Below the pieces are notes generated by a model. It was given only the letters and a program-made list of their open reading frames with translations, made no database searches and was not told where the DNA came from. A stretch of 64,000 bases of DNA from Helicobacter pylori NCTC 11637 = CCUG 17874 = ATCC 43504 = JCM 12093 (lineage in GTDB: Bacteria; Campylobacterota; Campylobacteria; Campylobacterales; Helicobacteraceae), in contig NZ_LS483488.1 of assembly GCF_900478295.1 (NCBI RefSeq), positions 372,001-436,000 on the forward strand. Direction: 5' to 3'. A program made the position numbers and the translations under genes. Shown piece by piece: positions 8,991 through 17,104 of the stretch (position 1 is its first letter; every line of letters starts with the position of its first letter).

Positions 8991-10166
8991 TTAATTTTCA
9001 AACCTTAAAATTTCAATTTCGCCCTGAACCAATCCCACTCCTTCATCAATTAAAGCGATAGAATCCACTTGTGCAAGGGCTTGAATCGCTCCTGATTCAT
9101 AGCGGTTGTTGTTGTAAGGAATGAATTGGTGGTTTGAATAATTGCCTAAAATCAAATGCGTCCGTTTATTTTTAAGCTTTAAAGGGGCATTGATTTGAGC
9201 CTTAAAGGGTTTTAGTTTAAAATCTTTATTTAAGGATAGGCGCTCCAATAAGGGTAGAATCAAAACTCGTAAAACGACTAAGCAACTTAAAGGATTGCCC
9301 GGCAAGCCTATAATAATACTTTGATTGAGTTGGGCTAAAGTTACCGGTTTTCCAGGTTTGAGATTGACTTTTTCATAATAAAAAAGGGCGTTTTTTTCTT
9401 TCAAAGCGTCTTTAAAAAAGTCTTTATCCCCTACGCTCACCCCCGCGCTTGAAAGGATGACATCATAGTCTTGCAATTCAAGTATTTTAAGCTGTAAATT
9501 TTTGTCATCTTTTAAAACCCCTAGAAAATGCGTGTTGTAGTTTTTAAGCATGTTAAAAATACCCACTGAATTAACATCATAAACTTGGCATTCTAGGGCG
9601 TTCTGCCCTAAAGGCACTAATTCATCGCCGCTGCTAAATAAAGCGATTTTTAATTTTCTAAACGCTTTGATTTCTTTTAACCCTTGAGAGGCAATGAGCG
9701 CGATATGCCCGTAATTCAAACGGGTATTTTTAGGGACTAACACGCTGTTTAAAGAAGCGTTTTCGCCCTTTTGACGGATATTGGCGTTTATTTTAAAATC
9801 TTTGGGAGCTAGGGCAAAATTTTCATGGCTTTCTAGCATGCATTCTATAGGGACAATCGTTTCTATTCCTTTTGGCACCATCGCTCCAGTCATGATTTTA
9901 ACGCATTCATTTTCTTTAACTTCTAAAGCGCTCACATCATCTCCGGCAAAAATGTGTTGGATGACTTGAGTTTTTTGGCCCAAGTCTCGCATTTTAAACC
10001 CATAGCCATCCATTGCGCTTTGATTGAATTTGGGCAAGGCGTGAATGCAAACAATATCCTCTGCTAAAATGCGCCCTGTGCTTTCAAACAAAGAGACAAT
10101 CTCTATTTCTAAGGGTTTTAAGGGAATGCTAGAATGGATTTTTAGAGCTTCTTTAAAACTAATCAT
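8991..10166 (-). CDS. moeA: molybdopterin molybdenumtransferase MoeA
   Basis: MoeA inserts molybdenum into adenylylated molybdopterin to finish the molybdenum cofactor. Length 391 aa is normal. The N-terminal segment has HALPKFNQSAMDGYGF, the middle has the MoCF-binding motif DVILSSAGVSVGDKDFF (near 230-250), followed by KPGKPVTLA and GLPGNPLSCLV, and a C-terminal domain IV of about 80 residues. It lies 9 bases after fliR on the same strand, an arrangement that joins cofactor synthesis and flagellar export genes in one leftward run. Confidence 0.95.
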   Translation of the reverse strand: MISFKEALKIHSSIPLKPLEIEIVSLFESTGRILAEDIVCIHALPKFNQSAMDGYGFKMRDLGQKTQVIQHIFAGDDVSALEVKENECVKIMTGAMVPKGIETIVPIECMLESHENFALAPKDFKINANIRQKGENASLNSVLVPKNTRLNYGHIALIASQGLKEIKAFRKLKIALFSSGDELVPLGQNALECQVYDVNSVGIFNMLKNYNTHFLGVLKDDKNLQLKILELQDYDVILSSAGVSVGDKDFFKDALKEKNALFYYEKVNLKPGKPVTLAQLNQSIIIGLPGNPLSCLVVLRVLILPLLERLSLNKDFKLKPFKAQINAPLKLKNKRTHLILGNYSNHQFIPYNNNRYESGAIQALAQVDSIALIDEGVGLVQGEIEILRFEN

Positions 10167-10175
10167 GTTTATCCT

Positions 10176-10943
10176 TTAAAAGATTTTACTAATGGCGCTA
10201 AAGGCTAGGCTGATTTCTTCTTTAAAACGCCCCATGATAGCCGAAGCGATTAAAATAATGCCCACAAACCCGATAGCAATTTTAACCGGAAACCCAATAG
10301 CGAGCAGGTTGAACTGAGGGTGGGTTTTCATGATCATGCCAAAAATAATATCGCTCAATAACACCAAGCATAAAATAGGGAACGCCATAGAAAACCCTAT
10401 GACAAAGAGGTGCGAAAAGGCTTTGACAATGTTTTTAGCCAACGCTGGCTCAAAGACAAATTGCCCTAAAGGGACGGCTTTTAGGCTGTGATCCACAAAC
10501 AAAATGATTTGATGGTGGAACGATAAATCCAATAAAATTAAAATCGCTAACAACAAAAGGGCTTGCCCTACAATGGGTTTTTGCGATCCTGAAATAGGAT
10601 CATATGCGCTCGCCATCGTAAGCCCCATAGAAAAGCTGATGCTATCGGTTGCAAACACTAAGCTTGCAAAGACGATCTGTAAAAAGACAGACGCGCACAC
10701 CCCCAAAAACAATTCGCACAAGCAAGCAATGATAAAACCCTCTGGCGTGTAAGCGGCGTTTGAAAATTCTAAAGTGGGGTAAAAAATCGCGCTCACATAC
10801 AAGCTCAAAGCCCCACGCACCGACAAAGGCACTAAATGGTTTTCAAAAAAAGGGAAAAAAGACAGCACGCCGCTAACCCTTAAAAACAACAAGAAAAAAT
10901 CCCTAACATGGGGGGTGCTAAGCTCTTGGAGAAAATCTAACAT
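10176..10943 (-). CDS. fliR: flagellar export protein FliR
   Basis: FliR is a membrane part of the flagellar type III export gate. The 255-aa protein is almost wholly hydrophobic with about six membrane segments, and shows typical FliR features such as SFSMGLTMASAYDPISGSQ (near 100-118) and a C-terminal membrane segment after NLLAIGFPVKIAIGF. It overlaps the next upstream gene by 7 bases (10937-10943). Confidence 0.93.
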   Translation of the reverse strand: MLDFLQELSTPHVRDFFLLFLRVSGVLSFFPFFENHLVPLSVRGALSLYVSAIFYPTLEFSNAAYTPEGFIIACLCELFLGVCASVFLQIVFASLVFATDSISFSMGLTMASAYDPISGSQKPIVGQALLLLAILILLDLSFHHQIILFVDHSLKAVPLGQFVFEPALAKNIVKAFSHLFVIGFSMAFPILCLVLLSDIIFGMIMKTHPQFNLLAIGFPVKIAIGFVGIILIASAIMGRFKEEISLAFSAISKIF

Positions 10944-11665
10944 TCTTTTTCTTTAAGGATAAAAAAGTAGTGCGTTAGCATTAGGGTTTGCAACAAGGTG
11001 GCAAAAAAATTAAAAAAAGGGATTAAGGAAAAAAGATAGCAAAAAAACGAGAAACGATAATGCTTCAATCGGTGCTGTTTGAGTAGGTTTTGATAACTTT
11101 GATAATTAAAAATCATGCTGGCTATATCCAAACTCATGGTGTTTTTGAAAAAAAGGAAATGCGCGATTATGGAAAAAAAGACCCCAAAGACCCCTATAAA
11201 GGGAATGAAATAAAAGGGCGTTAAAAGCACTAACAATACAAGCATAAGAATGAGTGCTTTTAAAAAATATTTAATAGAAAAAAGAATAGAGCCAAATTCT
11301 TCTAAAACGACATGGGGATAATATTTTTGGTGCAAATAAGAGACCACTAAAGGGGTGTAAAAAATGGACGCAAAAATATTGATGACTAAACTCAAAAGAA
11401 TCACGATCCAAAAAATAAGAAAATACACTAACGCTTTAAAAACCCATGCGAACACACCAGCAAAAAAGCCTTGAGAATGGGAATAGTCATTCAAAGATTG
11501 CGGTAATAAAGTTTGGCAATAACCCACAATACTCCCGCCATTATAGTAAAAAACAGCTCCAAAAAACGCCAAACTCAAAAGGATAGGACCAAGATTGATT
11601 AAAAGCATTCTAGCGCTTAAAAAATCATTAAAGCTTTTTTTAAGGATAAATAAAGACAAAACCAT
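10937..11665 (-). CDS. EI24/CysZ-like integral membrane protein
   Basis: A 242-aa membrane protein with about five to six hydrophobic segments. The central stretch IFASIFYTPLVVSYLHQKYY, a membrane pair and then a late segment are as in EI24/CysZ-type proteins, some of which import sulfate. The substrate here is unknown. It overlaps fliR by 7 bases and is the first gene of this leftward group; no clear promoter stands out in front of it. Confidence 0.75.
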   Translation of the reverse strand: MVLSLFILKKSFNDFLSARMLLINLGPILLSLAFFGAVFYYNGGSIVGYCQTLLPQSLNDYSHSQGFFAGVFAWVFKALVYFLIFWIVILLSLVINIFASIFYTPLVVSYLHQKYYPHVVLEEFGSILFSIKYFLKALILMLVLLVLLTPFYFIPFIGVFGVFFSIIAHFLFFKNTMSLDIASMIFNYQSYQNLLKQHRLKHYRFSFFCYLFSLIPFFNFFATLLQTLMLTHYFFILKEKEC

Positions 11666-11772
11666 AACTTGAAATCCTTCTCGCTTTGATAGGGTAATTT
11701 AAGCGCAAAGTCCCTTAATCTTACATAGTAGGCTTATCAATATGAGATTGATTAATAGAGTATAGAAGTTAT

Positions 11773-11883
11773 TTAAGATGGAATAACATGCAACAATAAA
11801 TACATTATGGGGTAAAACAATACCATCAGTATCCAAGGACACAAAACGATTACAGCAACAATGGTAAATATAACATTCATCAT
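11773..11883 (-). CDS. possible 36-residue hydrophobic peptide
   Basis: An ATG-initiated frame encodes 36 residues that are almost all hydrophobic (for example VIFTIVAVIVLCPWILMVLF), with no charged residue in the core, enough for one membrane pass and a short tail. No strong Shine-Dalgarno is seen. It lies in the gap between the EI24-like gene and the divergent ppiC gene, next to a second tiny membrane frame. It may be real or a chance frame in AT-rich DNA. Confidence 0.35.
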   Translation of the reverse strand: MMNVIFTIVAVIVLCPWILMVLFYPIMYLLLHVIPS

Positions 11884-11897
11884 TGTCTTATAAAATT

Positions 11898-11941
11898 TTG
11901 ATTATTGTTTTATGAAATTTTGATTATTGTTTTATGAAATT
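11898..11941. repeat. 22-bp tandem repeat, two full copies
   Basis: The unit TTGATTATTGTTTTATGAAA plus two T occurs twice without change (11898-11919 and 11920-11941), with a degenerate 15-base partial copy just before (11883-11897) and a partial one after. It lies between the two tiny membrane frames and forms the 3' end of the larger one. Confidence 0.85.
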
Positions 11942-12035
11942 TTGAATCTTCTTTAACATTCTTTTCCTTTCCAAAAAGAATAAAACTAACACCAAAAAAG
12001 ATAATCAATATTATTACAACATCTGAGGCGAACAT
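11910..12035 (-). CDS. possible small membrane protein, about 41 aa
   Basis: From the ATG at 12035 (preceded on the coding strand by GTGGGTAAAA) the frame gives 41 residues: a single hydrophobic helix VVIILIIFFGVSFILF followed by a basic and acidic tail KEKNVKEDSKFHK. The frame can be extended to a TTG at 12095. The C-terminal residues are encoded by the 22-bp tandem repeat. No family recognised. Confidence 0.45.
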   Translation of the reverse strand: MFASDVVIILIIFFGVSFILFGKEKNVKEDSKFHKTIIKIS

Positions 12036-12141
12036 TTTTACCCACTTACCCACTTTGAACGGAATGAATAACTTTAAGCATTTCTTACCTCTCAATGTGA
12101 GTTTTCTGCAATCATGATAGCTGATTTTGTTTTAAATTTGC

Positions 12142-12147
12142 TATAAT
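12142..12147 (+). promoter_or_regulatory. -10 element of the ppiC gene
   Basis: TATAAT preceded by TTTGC, 44 bases before the ATG at 12191, is a good H. pylori sigma-80 -10 box. The region 11666-12141 otherwise holds only the two tiny frames and the tandem repeat. Confidence 0.7.
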
Positions 12148-12190
12148 GTAAATTTAATGATGAAAATTAGTTTAGAGTGGAGAACACACA

Positions 12191-13090
12191 ATGAAAAAAA
12201 ATATCTTAAATTTAGCGTTAGTGGGCGCGTTGAGTGCGTCGTTTTTGATGGCTAAGCCGGCTCATAACGCAAATAACGCTACGCATAACACAAAAAAAAC
12301 GACTGATTCTTCAGCAGGCGTGTTAGCGACAGTGGATGGCAGACCTATCACTAAAAGCGATTTTGATATGATTAAGCAACGAAATCCTAATTTTGATTTT
12401 GACAAGCTTAAAGAGAAAGAAAAAGAAGCCTTGATTGAGCAAGCTATCCGCACCGCACTTGTAGAAAATGAGGCTAAGGCAGAAAAGCTCGATCAGACTC
12501 CAGAATTTAAAGCGATGATGGAAGCGGTTAAAAAACAGGCTTTAGTGGAATTTTGGGCTAAAAAACAGGCTGAAGAAGTGAAAAAAGTCCAAATCCCAGA
12601 AAAAGAAATGCAAGATTTTTACAACGCTAATAAAGATCAGCTTTTTGTCAAGCAAGAAGCCCATGCTAGGCATATTTTAGTGAAAACCGAAGATGAGGCT
12701 AAACGGATTATTTCTGAGATTGACAAACAGCCAAAGGCTAAAAAAGAAGCCAAATTCATTGAGTTAGCCAATCGGGATACGATTGATCCTAACAGCAAGA
12801 ACGCGCAAAATGGCGGTGATTTGGGGAAATTCCAAAAGAACCAAATGGCTCCGGATTTTTCTAAAGCCGCTTTCGCTTTAACTCCTGGGGATTACACTAA
12901 AACCCCTGTTAAAACAGAGTTTGGTTATCATATTATCTATTTGATTTCTAAAGATAGCCCTGTAACTTATACTTATGAGCAAGCTAAACCTACCATTAAG
13001 GGGATGTTACAAGAAAAGCTTTTCCAAGAACGCATGAATCAACGCATTGAGGAATTAAGGAAGCACGCTAAAATTGTTATCAACAAGTAG
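12191..13090 (+). CDS. secreted PpiC-type (parvulin) peptidyl-prolyl isomerase
   Basis: A 299-aa exported isomerase of the SurA/PEB4 type. Residues 1-21 form a signal peptide (KK, hydrophobic core, cut after LMA). A SurA-N-like helical region with VDGRPITKSDFDMIK follows, then a parvulin domain (about 155-255) with AHARHILVKTEDEAKRI, GGDLGKF and TEFGYHIIYL. It probably folds outer-membrane proteins in the periplasm; the H. pylori protein is also known as a secreted immunogen. It starts at ATG 12191 and is followed 13 bases later by fba. Confidence 0.93.
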   Translation: MKKNILNLALVGALSASFLMAKPAHNANNATHNTKKTTDSSAGVLATVDGRPITKSDFDMIKQRNPNFDFDKLKEKEKEALIEQAIRTALVENEAKAEKLDQTPEFKAMMEAVKKQALVEFWAKKQAEEVKKVQIPEKEMQDFYNANKDQLFVKQEAHARHILVKTEDEAKRIISEIDKQPKAKKEAKFIELANRDTIDPNSKNAQNGGDLGKFQKNQMAPDFSKAAFALTPGDYTKTPVKTEFGYHIIYLISKDSPVTYTYEQAKPTIKGMLQEKLFQERMNQRIEELRKHAKIVINK

Positions 13091-13103
13091 ATGAGGTGTT
13101 ATC

Positions 13104-14027
13104 ATGTTAGTTAAAGGCAATGAAATCTTATTGAAAGCCCATAAAGAAGGTTATGGGGTAGGGGCGTTTAATTTCGTGAATTTTGAAATGCTAAACGCTA
13201 TTTTTGAAGCAGGAAACGAAGAAAATTCCCCGCTTTTCATTCAAGCGAGCGAAGGAGCGATCAAATACATGGGGATTGATATGGCGGTGGGCATGGTGAA
13301 AATCATGTGCGAACGCTACCCGCACATTCCTGTAGCCTTACACCTAGATCATGGCACGACTTTTGAAAGCTGCGAAAAAGCCGTGAAAGCGGGTTTCACT
13401 TCTGTGATGATTGATGCGTCTCATCATGCTTTTGAAGAAAATTTGGAATTGACTTCTAAAGTGGTCAAAATGGCGCATAACGCTGGGGTGAGCGTGGAAG
13501 CGGAGCTGGGGCGTTTGATGGGGATTGAAGACAATATTTCAGTAGATGAAAAAGACGCGGTGTTAGTGAATCCTAAAGAAGCGGAGCAGTTTGTCAAAGA
13601 ATCTCAAGTGGATTACTTAGCCCCAGCTATTGGGACAAGCCACGGAGCGTTTAAATTTAAGGGCGAGCCAAAATTGGATTTTGAACGCTTGCAAGAAGTC
13701 AAAAGGCTCACTAATATCCCTTTAGTTTTGCATGGAGCGAGCGCGATACCAGATAATGTGAGGAAATCTTATTTGGACGCTGGAGGCGATTTGAAAGGCT
13801 CTAAGGGCGTGCCTTTTGAATTTTTACAAGAATCCGTGAAAGGGGGGATCAATAAGGTCAATACTGACACGGATTTAAGGATCGCTTTCATCGCAGAAGT
13901 GCGCAAGGTGGCCAATGAAGATAAGAGCCAATTTGATTTGAGGAAGTTTTTTTCTCCGGCCCAATTAGCGCTTAAAAATGTGGTCAAAGAGCGCATGAAA
14001 CTTTTGGGTAGCGCTAATAAAATTTAA
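13104..14027 (+). CDS. fba: class II fructose-bisphosphate aldolase
   Basis: Zinc-dependent aldolase of glycolysis and gluconeogenesis, cleaving fructose 1,6-bisphosphate. The 307-aa protein has the zinc-binding and catalytic sequence ALHLDHGTTFESC (near 80-92), VEAELGRLMGIED, GTSHGAFKF with a zinc-ligand histidine near 180, and PLVLHGAS (near 210). Start at ATG 13104 is preceded by GAGGTG. It lies between ppiC and efp, all rightward, with gaps of 13 and 21 bases, so likely one transcript. Confidence 0.97.
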   Translation: MLVKGNEILLKAHKEGYGVGAFNFVNFEMLNAIFEAGNEENSPLFIQASEGAIKYMGIDMAVGMVKIMCERYPHIPVALHLDHGTTFESCEKAVKAGFTSVMIDASHHAFEENLELTSKVVKMAHNAGVSVEAELGRLMGIEDNISVDEKDAVLVNPKEAEQFVKESQVDYLAPAIGTSHGAFKFKGEPKLDFERLQEVKRLTNIPLVLHGASAIPDNVRKSYLDAGGDLKGSKGVPFEFLQESVKGGINKVNTDTDLRIAFIAEVRKVANEDKSQFDLRKFFSPAQLALKNVVKERMKLLGSANKI

Positions 14028-14048
14028 TCAACAAGGAAAGAGTGTAAC

Positions 14049-14612
14049 ATGGCAATTGGGATGAGCGAGCTCAAAAAGGGCTTGAAAATTGAATTGGGCG
14101 GTGTGCCTTATAGGATTGTAGAATACCAGCATGTCAAGCCCGGCAAGGGTGCGGCTTTTGTGCGTGCGAAAATCAAGTCGTTTTTAGATGGCAAGGTGAT
14201 TGAGAAGACTTTCCATGCGGGGGATAAGTGCGAAGAGCCTAATCTGGTTGAAAAAACGATGCAATACCTTTATCACGATGGCGACACATACCAATTCATG
14301 GATATAGAGAGCTATGAGCAAATCGCTTTGAACGACTCTCAAGTGGGTGAGGCTTCTAAATGGATGCTAGACGGCATGCAAGTGCAGGTTTTATTGCATA
14401 ATGACAAGGCGATTTCAGTGGATGTGCCGCAAGTTGTGGCTCTAAAGATTGTAGAAACAGCCCCTAATTTTAAGGGCGATACTTCAAGTGCAAGCAAAAA
14501 ACCAGCGACTTTAGAAACCGGTGCGGTCGTGCAAGTGCCTTTCCATGTTTTAGAAGGTGAGGTAATTAAAGTCAATACGGAAACAGAAGAGTATCTTGAA
14601 AAGGTGAAGTGA
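14049..14612 (+). CDS. efp: translation elongation factor P
   Basis: EF-P relieves ribosome stalling at polyproline. The 187-aa protein has the three-domain length and the conserved loop [13 protein letters not shown] (near residues 29-41), whose lysine is the usual modification site, and the C-terminal signature region around [13 protein letters not shown]. An AAGGAAAG sequence precedes the ATG. A terminator hairpin follows at 14675-14697. Confidence 0.97.
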   Translation: MAIGMSELKKGLKIELGGVPYRIVEYQHVKPGKGAAFVRAKIKSFLDGKVIEKTFHAGDKCEEPNLVEKTMQYLYHDGDTYQFMDIESYEQIALNDSQVGEASKWMLDGMQVQVLLHNDKAISVDVPQVVALKIVETAPNFKGDTSSASKKPATLETGAVVQVPFHVLEGEVIKVNTETEEYLEKVK

Positions 14613-14674
14613 GATTATCTTTTTATTGAGTTAGCGTTTTTAGACACAGCTTTTTTATCATAAGGGATGTTATC

Positions 14675-14697
14675 AGCCCCTTTTTTGGGCTTTGTTT
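14675..14697 (+). terminator. rho-independent-like terminator after efp
   Basis: AGCCC, a CTTTTTT loop and GGGCT followed by TTGTTT form a short stem with a T-rich tail 63 bases after the efp stop. Confidence 0.6.
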
Positions 14698-14775
14698 AAT
14701 GAGCTTTATTTAAAGCGTGTGTGGAATCTGTGATTAAAAATTATTTAGAATGGATTGACTTTTTTATTGAGCGTC

Positions 14776-14801
14776 AATAAAAATATTCAAAGGCATTTTT
14801 T
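14776..14801 (+). repeat. short dispersed repeat, copy 2
   Basis: This near-copy of 385-410 differs at about one position over the shared 24-25 bases but lacks an inserted element after it. Other content of 14698-15102 is AT-rich DNA with a G-rich motif at 14854-14873; no gene seen. Confidence 0.5.
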
Positions 14802-15102
14802 AAGATTAAATAAGAGCTTGATTGAATCAGACGGATAGTCTCTCAAAAAGCAGTCTTTGGGGGTTAGGGGGATAAAAGAGAGAGAGAATTTTACCCCATT
14901 TGAAAGAGTGTGAGTTTGGGTATAAGAAGGACTTGCACCAAGTTTTATTGAAATGGATACGAAAAAATACGCTTGATTTATCTCGAGCTTTTTTATTTGG
15001 TTACAACCGCTTTTAAAGTAAAAGATGGTTGGTGGGCAAAATGAAACAAAAAATAAATTATCAAACAGGCTTTATAACACCATAATAGCGTTGAGAGCTT
15101 AA

Positions 15103-16347
15103 ATGAGCAAATATAATTGTATAGATTTATTTAGTGGGGCTGGTGGTTTATCATTGGGTTTTGCGAATACAAATAGATTTAATATTTTAGCCCACATTGA
15201 GTGGGAAAAACCTATGGTTGCTACACTGAGAAATGCTTTAATCAAACGCTTTAAAATCAGTGAGTATGAGGCAAAAAAGAGAGTTATTAAATTTGATATT
15301 CAAAAAACGGATGAATTGATAAATGGCTCTTGGAGTGGTGAAACTCTTAAAATTTATGGATCTGATAATGATGAAAGCGTTAGCCAACTTGGGTTAAATG
15401 GCGTAATTAGTGGTAAAAAAATAGATGTTATCTTTGGCGGTCCTCCTTGTCAAGCTTATTCTCTTGTGGGTAGAGCGCAAGATAAACACTCTATGAAATA
15501 TGATTATAGGAATTATCTTTTTGAAAGTTTTGTTAAGATAGTTGATTATTACCAACCACAATGCTTTGTGTTTGAAAATGTTCCTGGCATGCTTAGTGCA
15601 AAACCGGGCAATCAATTTGTAAAAGATAGGATTTATGAATCTTTTTCAAAAATAGGGTATGAAATTAAAAAACCAAATGAAATGAAAGAGATAATCTATT
15701 CTAGCGATGATTATGAAGTCCCACAAACTAGAAAACGAGTAATTATATTTGGCGTTCGTAAAGATAATAAAGAATGGTTATTCAAATTTTATCAAAATTT
15801 AGACAATCTCAAATCAAAAAAACCACCACTTACCGTTAGAGACGCTATTGGCCATTTACCCAAGTTTAGACCGCTCAAAACACCCCTAAAAACTAGCAAT
15901 AAAAACATTTCTCACGAACTTATTGGTGCAAATAATTTGACACAAAATTTTCCACGATATAATAATTTACGAGATTTAAAAGCGATGGAATTTTGGATTG
16001 AAAACAACATGAATAACGCTTCTGCAAAAGAAAAGCTTGACTTTTACACTAAAATTACGGGAAAAGTCTCAAACCATAACAAATACAGAAATTTAGAATG
16101 GGATAAACCATCGCCAACCTTAGTGGCGCATTTGCAAAAAGATGGTTTTATGTTTATACACCCAGAAGCTAATCAAAGCCGCTCTATCACCATAAGAGAA
16201 GCAGCAATCTTGCAGACTTTCCCTAATGATTTTGAATTTATCGGATCGCAAGCGGCTTGTTTTAAAATGATAGGCAATGCAGTGCCAGTTAATTTTGCTA
16301 AAAATATAGCCCTAGCAGTGGCAAAGGTTTTAGATGAAAAAAACTAA
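15103..16347 (+). CDS. DNA (cytosine-5) methyltransferase
   Basis: A 414-aa C5 cytosine methyltransferase of a restriction-modification system. Motif I is IDLFSGAGGLSLGF at the N-terminus, motif IV with the catalytic cysteine is IFGGPPCQAYSLVG (near 112), motif VI is VFENVPGML (near 155), motif VIII includes QTRKRVIIFG (near 205), and motifs IX/X are RSITIREAAILQTFP and MIGNAVPVNFA. The region between VIII and IX (about 220-345) is the target-recognition domain. Its stop overlaps the next gene by 14 bases. The locus has lower GC than its neighbours, as expected for acquired R-M genes. Confidence 0.93.
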   Translation: MSKYNCIDLFSGAGGLSLGFANTNRFNILAHIEWEKPMVATLRNALIKRFKISEYEAKKRVIKFDIQKTDELINGSWSGETLKIYGSDNDESVSQLGLNGVISGKKIDVIFGGPPCQAYSLVGRAQDKHSMKYDYRNYLFESFVKIVDYYQPQCFVFENVPGMLSAKPGNQFVKDRIYESFSKIGYEIKKPNEMKEIIYSSDDYEVPQTRKRVIIFGVRKDNKEWLFKFYQNLDNLKSKKPPLTVRDAIGHLPKFRPLKTPLKTSNKNISHELIGANNLTQNFPRYNNLRDLKAMEFWIENNMNNASAKEKLDFYTKITGKVSNHNKYRNLEWDKPSPTLVAHLQKDGFMFIHPEANQSRSITIREAAILQTFPNDFEFIGSQAACFKMIGNAVPVNFAKNIALAVAKVLDEKN

Positions 16348-17104
16348 TATAAATATTTTAGTAGCTTGTGAAGAAAGCCAAAGGGTGTGCAATGAATTTA
16401 GAAAGCTTGGTTTCAACGCTTATAGTTGTGATCTATTAGAGTGTAGTGGCGGGCATCCTGAGTGGCATTTTAATTGCGATGTTTTTGAAGTGATTGGAAA
16501 TAAAGGCGGTGTTTTGCAAAATGGCAAACATGTAAAAGTTTCGCAATGGGATATGATGATAGCGCACCCGCCTTGCACTTTTTTAGCTGTTAGTGGAGCG
16601 AAGTGGTATTACCACCCTAGAGATAAAGATTTGCCCATAGAACAAAAAAGACCCCATCCCAAATTCCCCAACCGCACAAAAGACAGAGAGGAAGCTTCAA
16701 AATTCTTTATGGATTTAGTGGAAGCAAAAATCCCTTATATTGCAATAGAAAACCCCATTGGCATAATGAATACAAGATACAAAAAGCCCGATCAAATAGT
16801 CCAACCTTACCACTTTGGCGATAGTGCATCAAAAAAGACTTGTTTGTGGCTTAAAAACTTACCACCCTTAAAATACACAAACATCGTTGATCCTGGCGAG
16901 TTTATAGAATTTAAAAGCGGTAAAAAAATAGCAAAATGGTATAGCGATGGACTGACTAAAACAAAATCAGCCAAAGAGCGTCAAATTTGGAGGAGTAAAA
17001 CATTTCCAGGATTTGCAAAGGCGATGGCAGAGCAGTGGGGGGAGTTTGTAAAAAATGAGATGTTTAAAAAGGTGAAAAATGAAAGTTTATTTGAGGAAAA
17101 TTGA
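16334..17104 (+). CDS. small C5-methyltransferase-like protein of the R-M operon
   Basis: A 256-aa protein resembling the catalytic half of C5 methyltransferases: an early SAM-site-like strand (INILVACEESQRV), an acidic strand end at YSCDL, a motif IV-like DMMIAHPPCTFLAVSGAKW with a possible catalytic cysteine (near 81), and a motif VI-like YIAIENPIGIM (near 140). Similar short proteins are common in phages. No target-recognition domain or motif IX is evident, so it may modify DNA with another partner or not be a methylase at all. It overlaps both neighbours (14 and 26 bases), so it belongs to the operon. Confidence 0.75.
   Translation: MKKTNINILVACEESQRVCNEFRKLGFNAYSCDLLECSGGHPEWHFNCDVFEVIGNKGGVLQNGKHVKVSQWDMMIAHPPCTFLAVSGAKWYYHPRDKDLPIEQKRPHPKFPNRTKDREEASKFFMDLVEAKIPYIAIENPIGIMNTRYKKPDQIVQPYHFGDSASKKTCLWLKNLPPLKYTNIVDPGEFIEFKSGKKIAKWYSDGLTKTKSAKERQIWRSKTFPGFAKAMAEQWGEFVKNEMFKKVKNESLFEEN

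Noticed and set aside
11898-11941. Possible CRISPR array
   Set aside because: Repeats are directly adjacent without spacers, only two full copies, and no cas genes occur.
14776-14820. Second IS remnant after the short repeat
   Set aside because: The repeat is present, but neither the ACCACCC left end nor the right-end hairpin follows.
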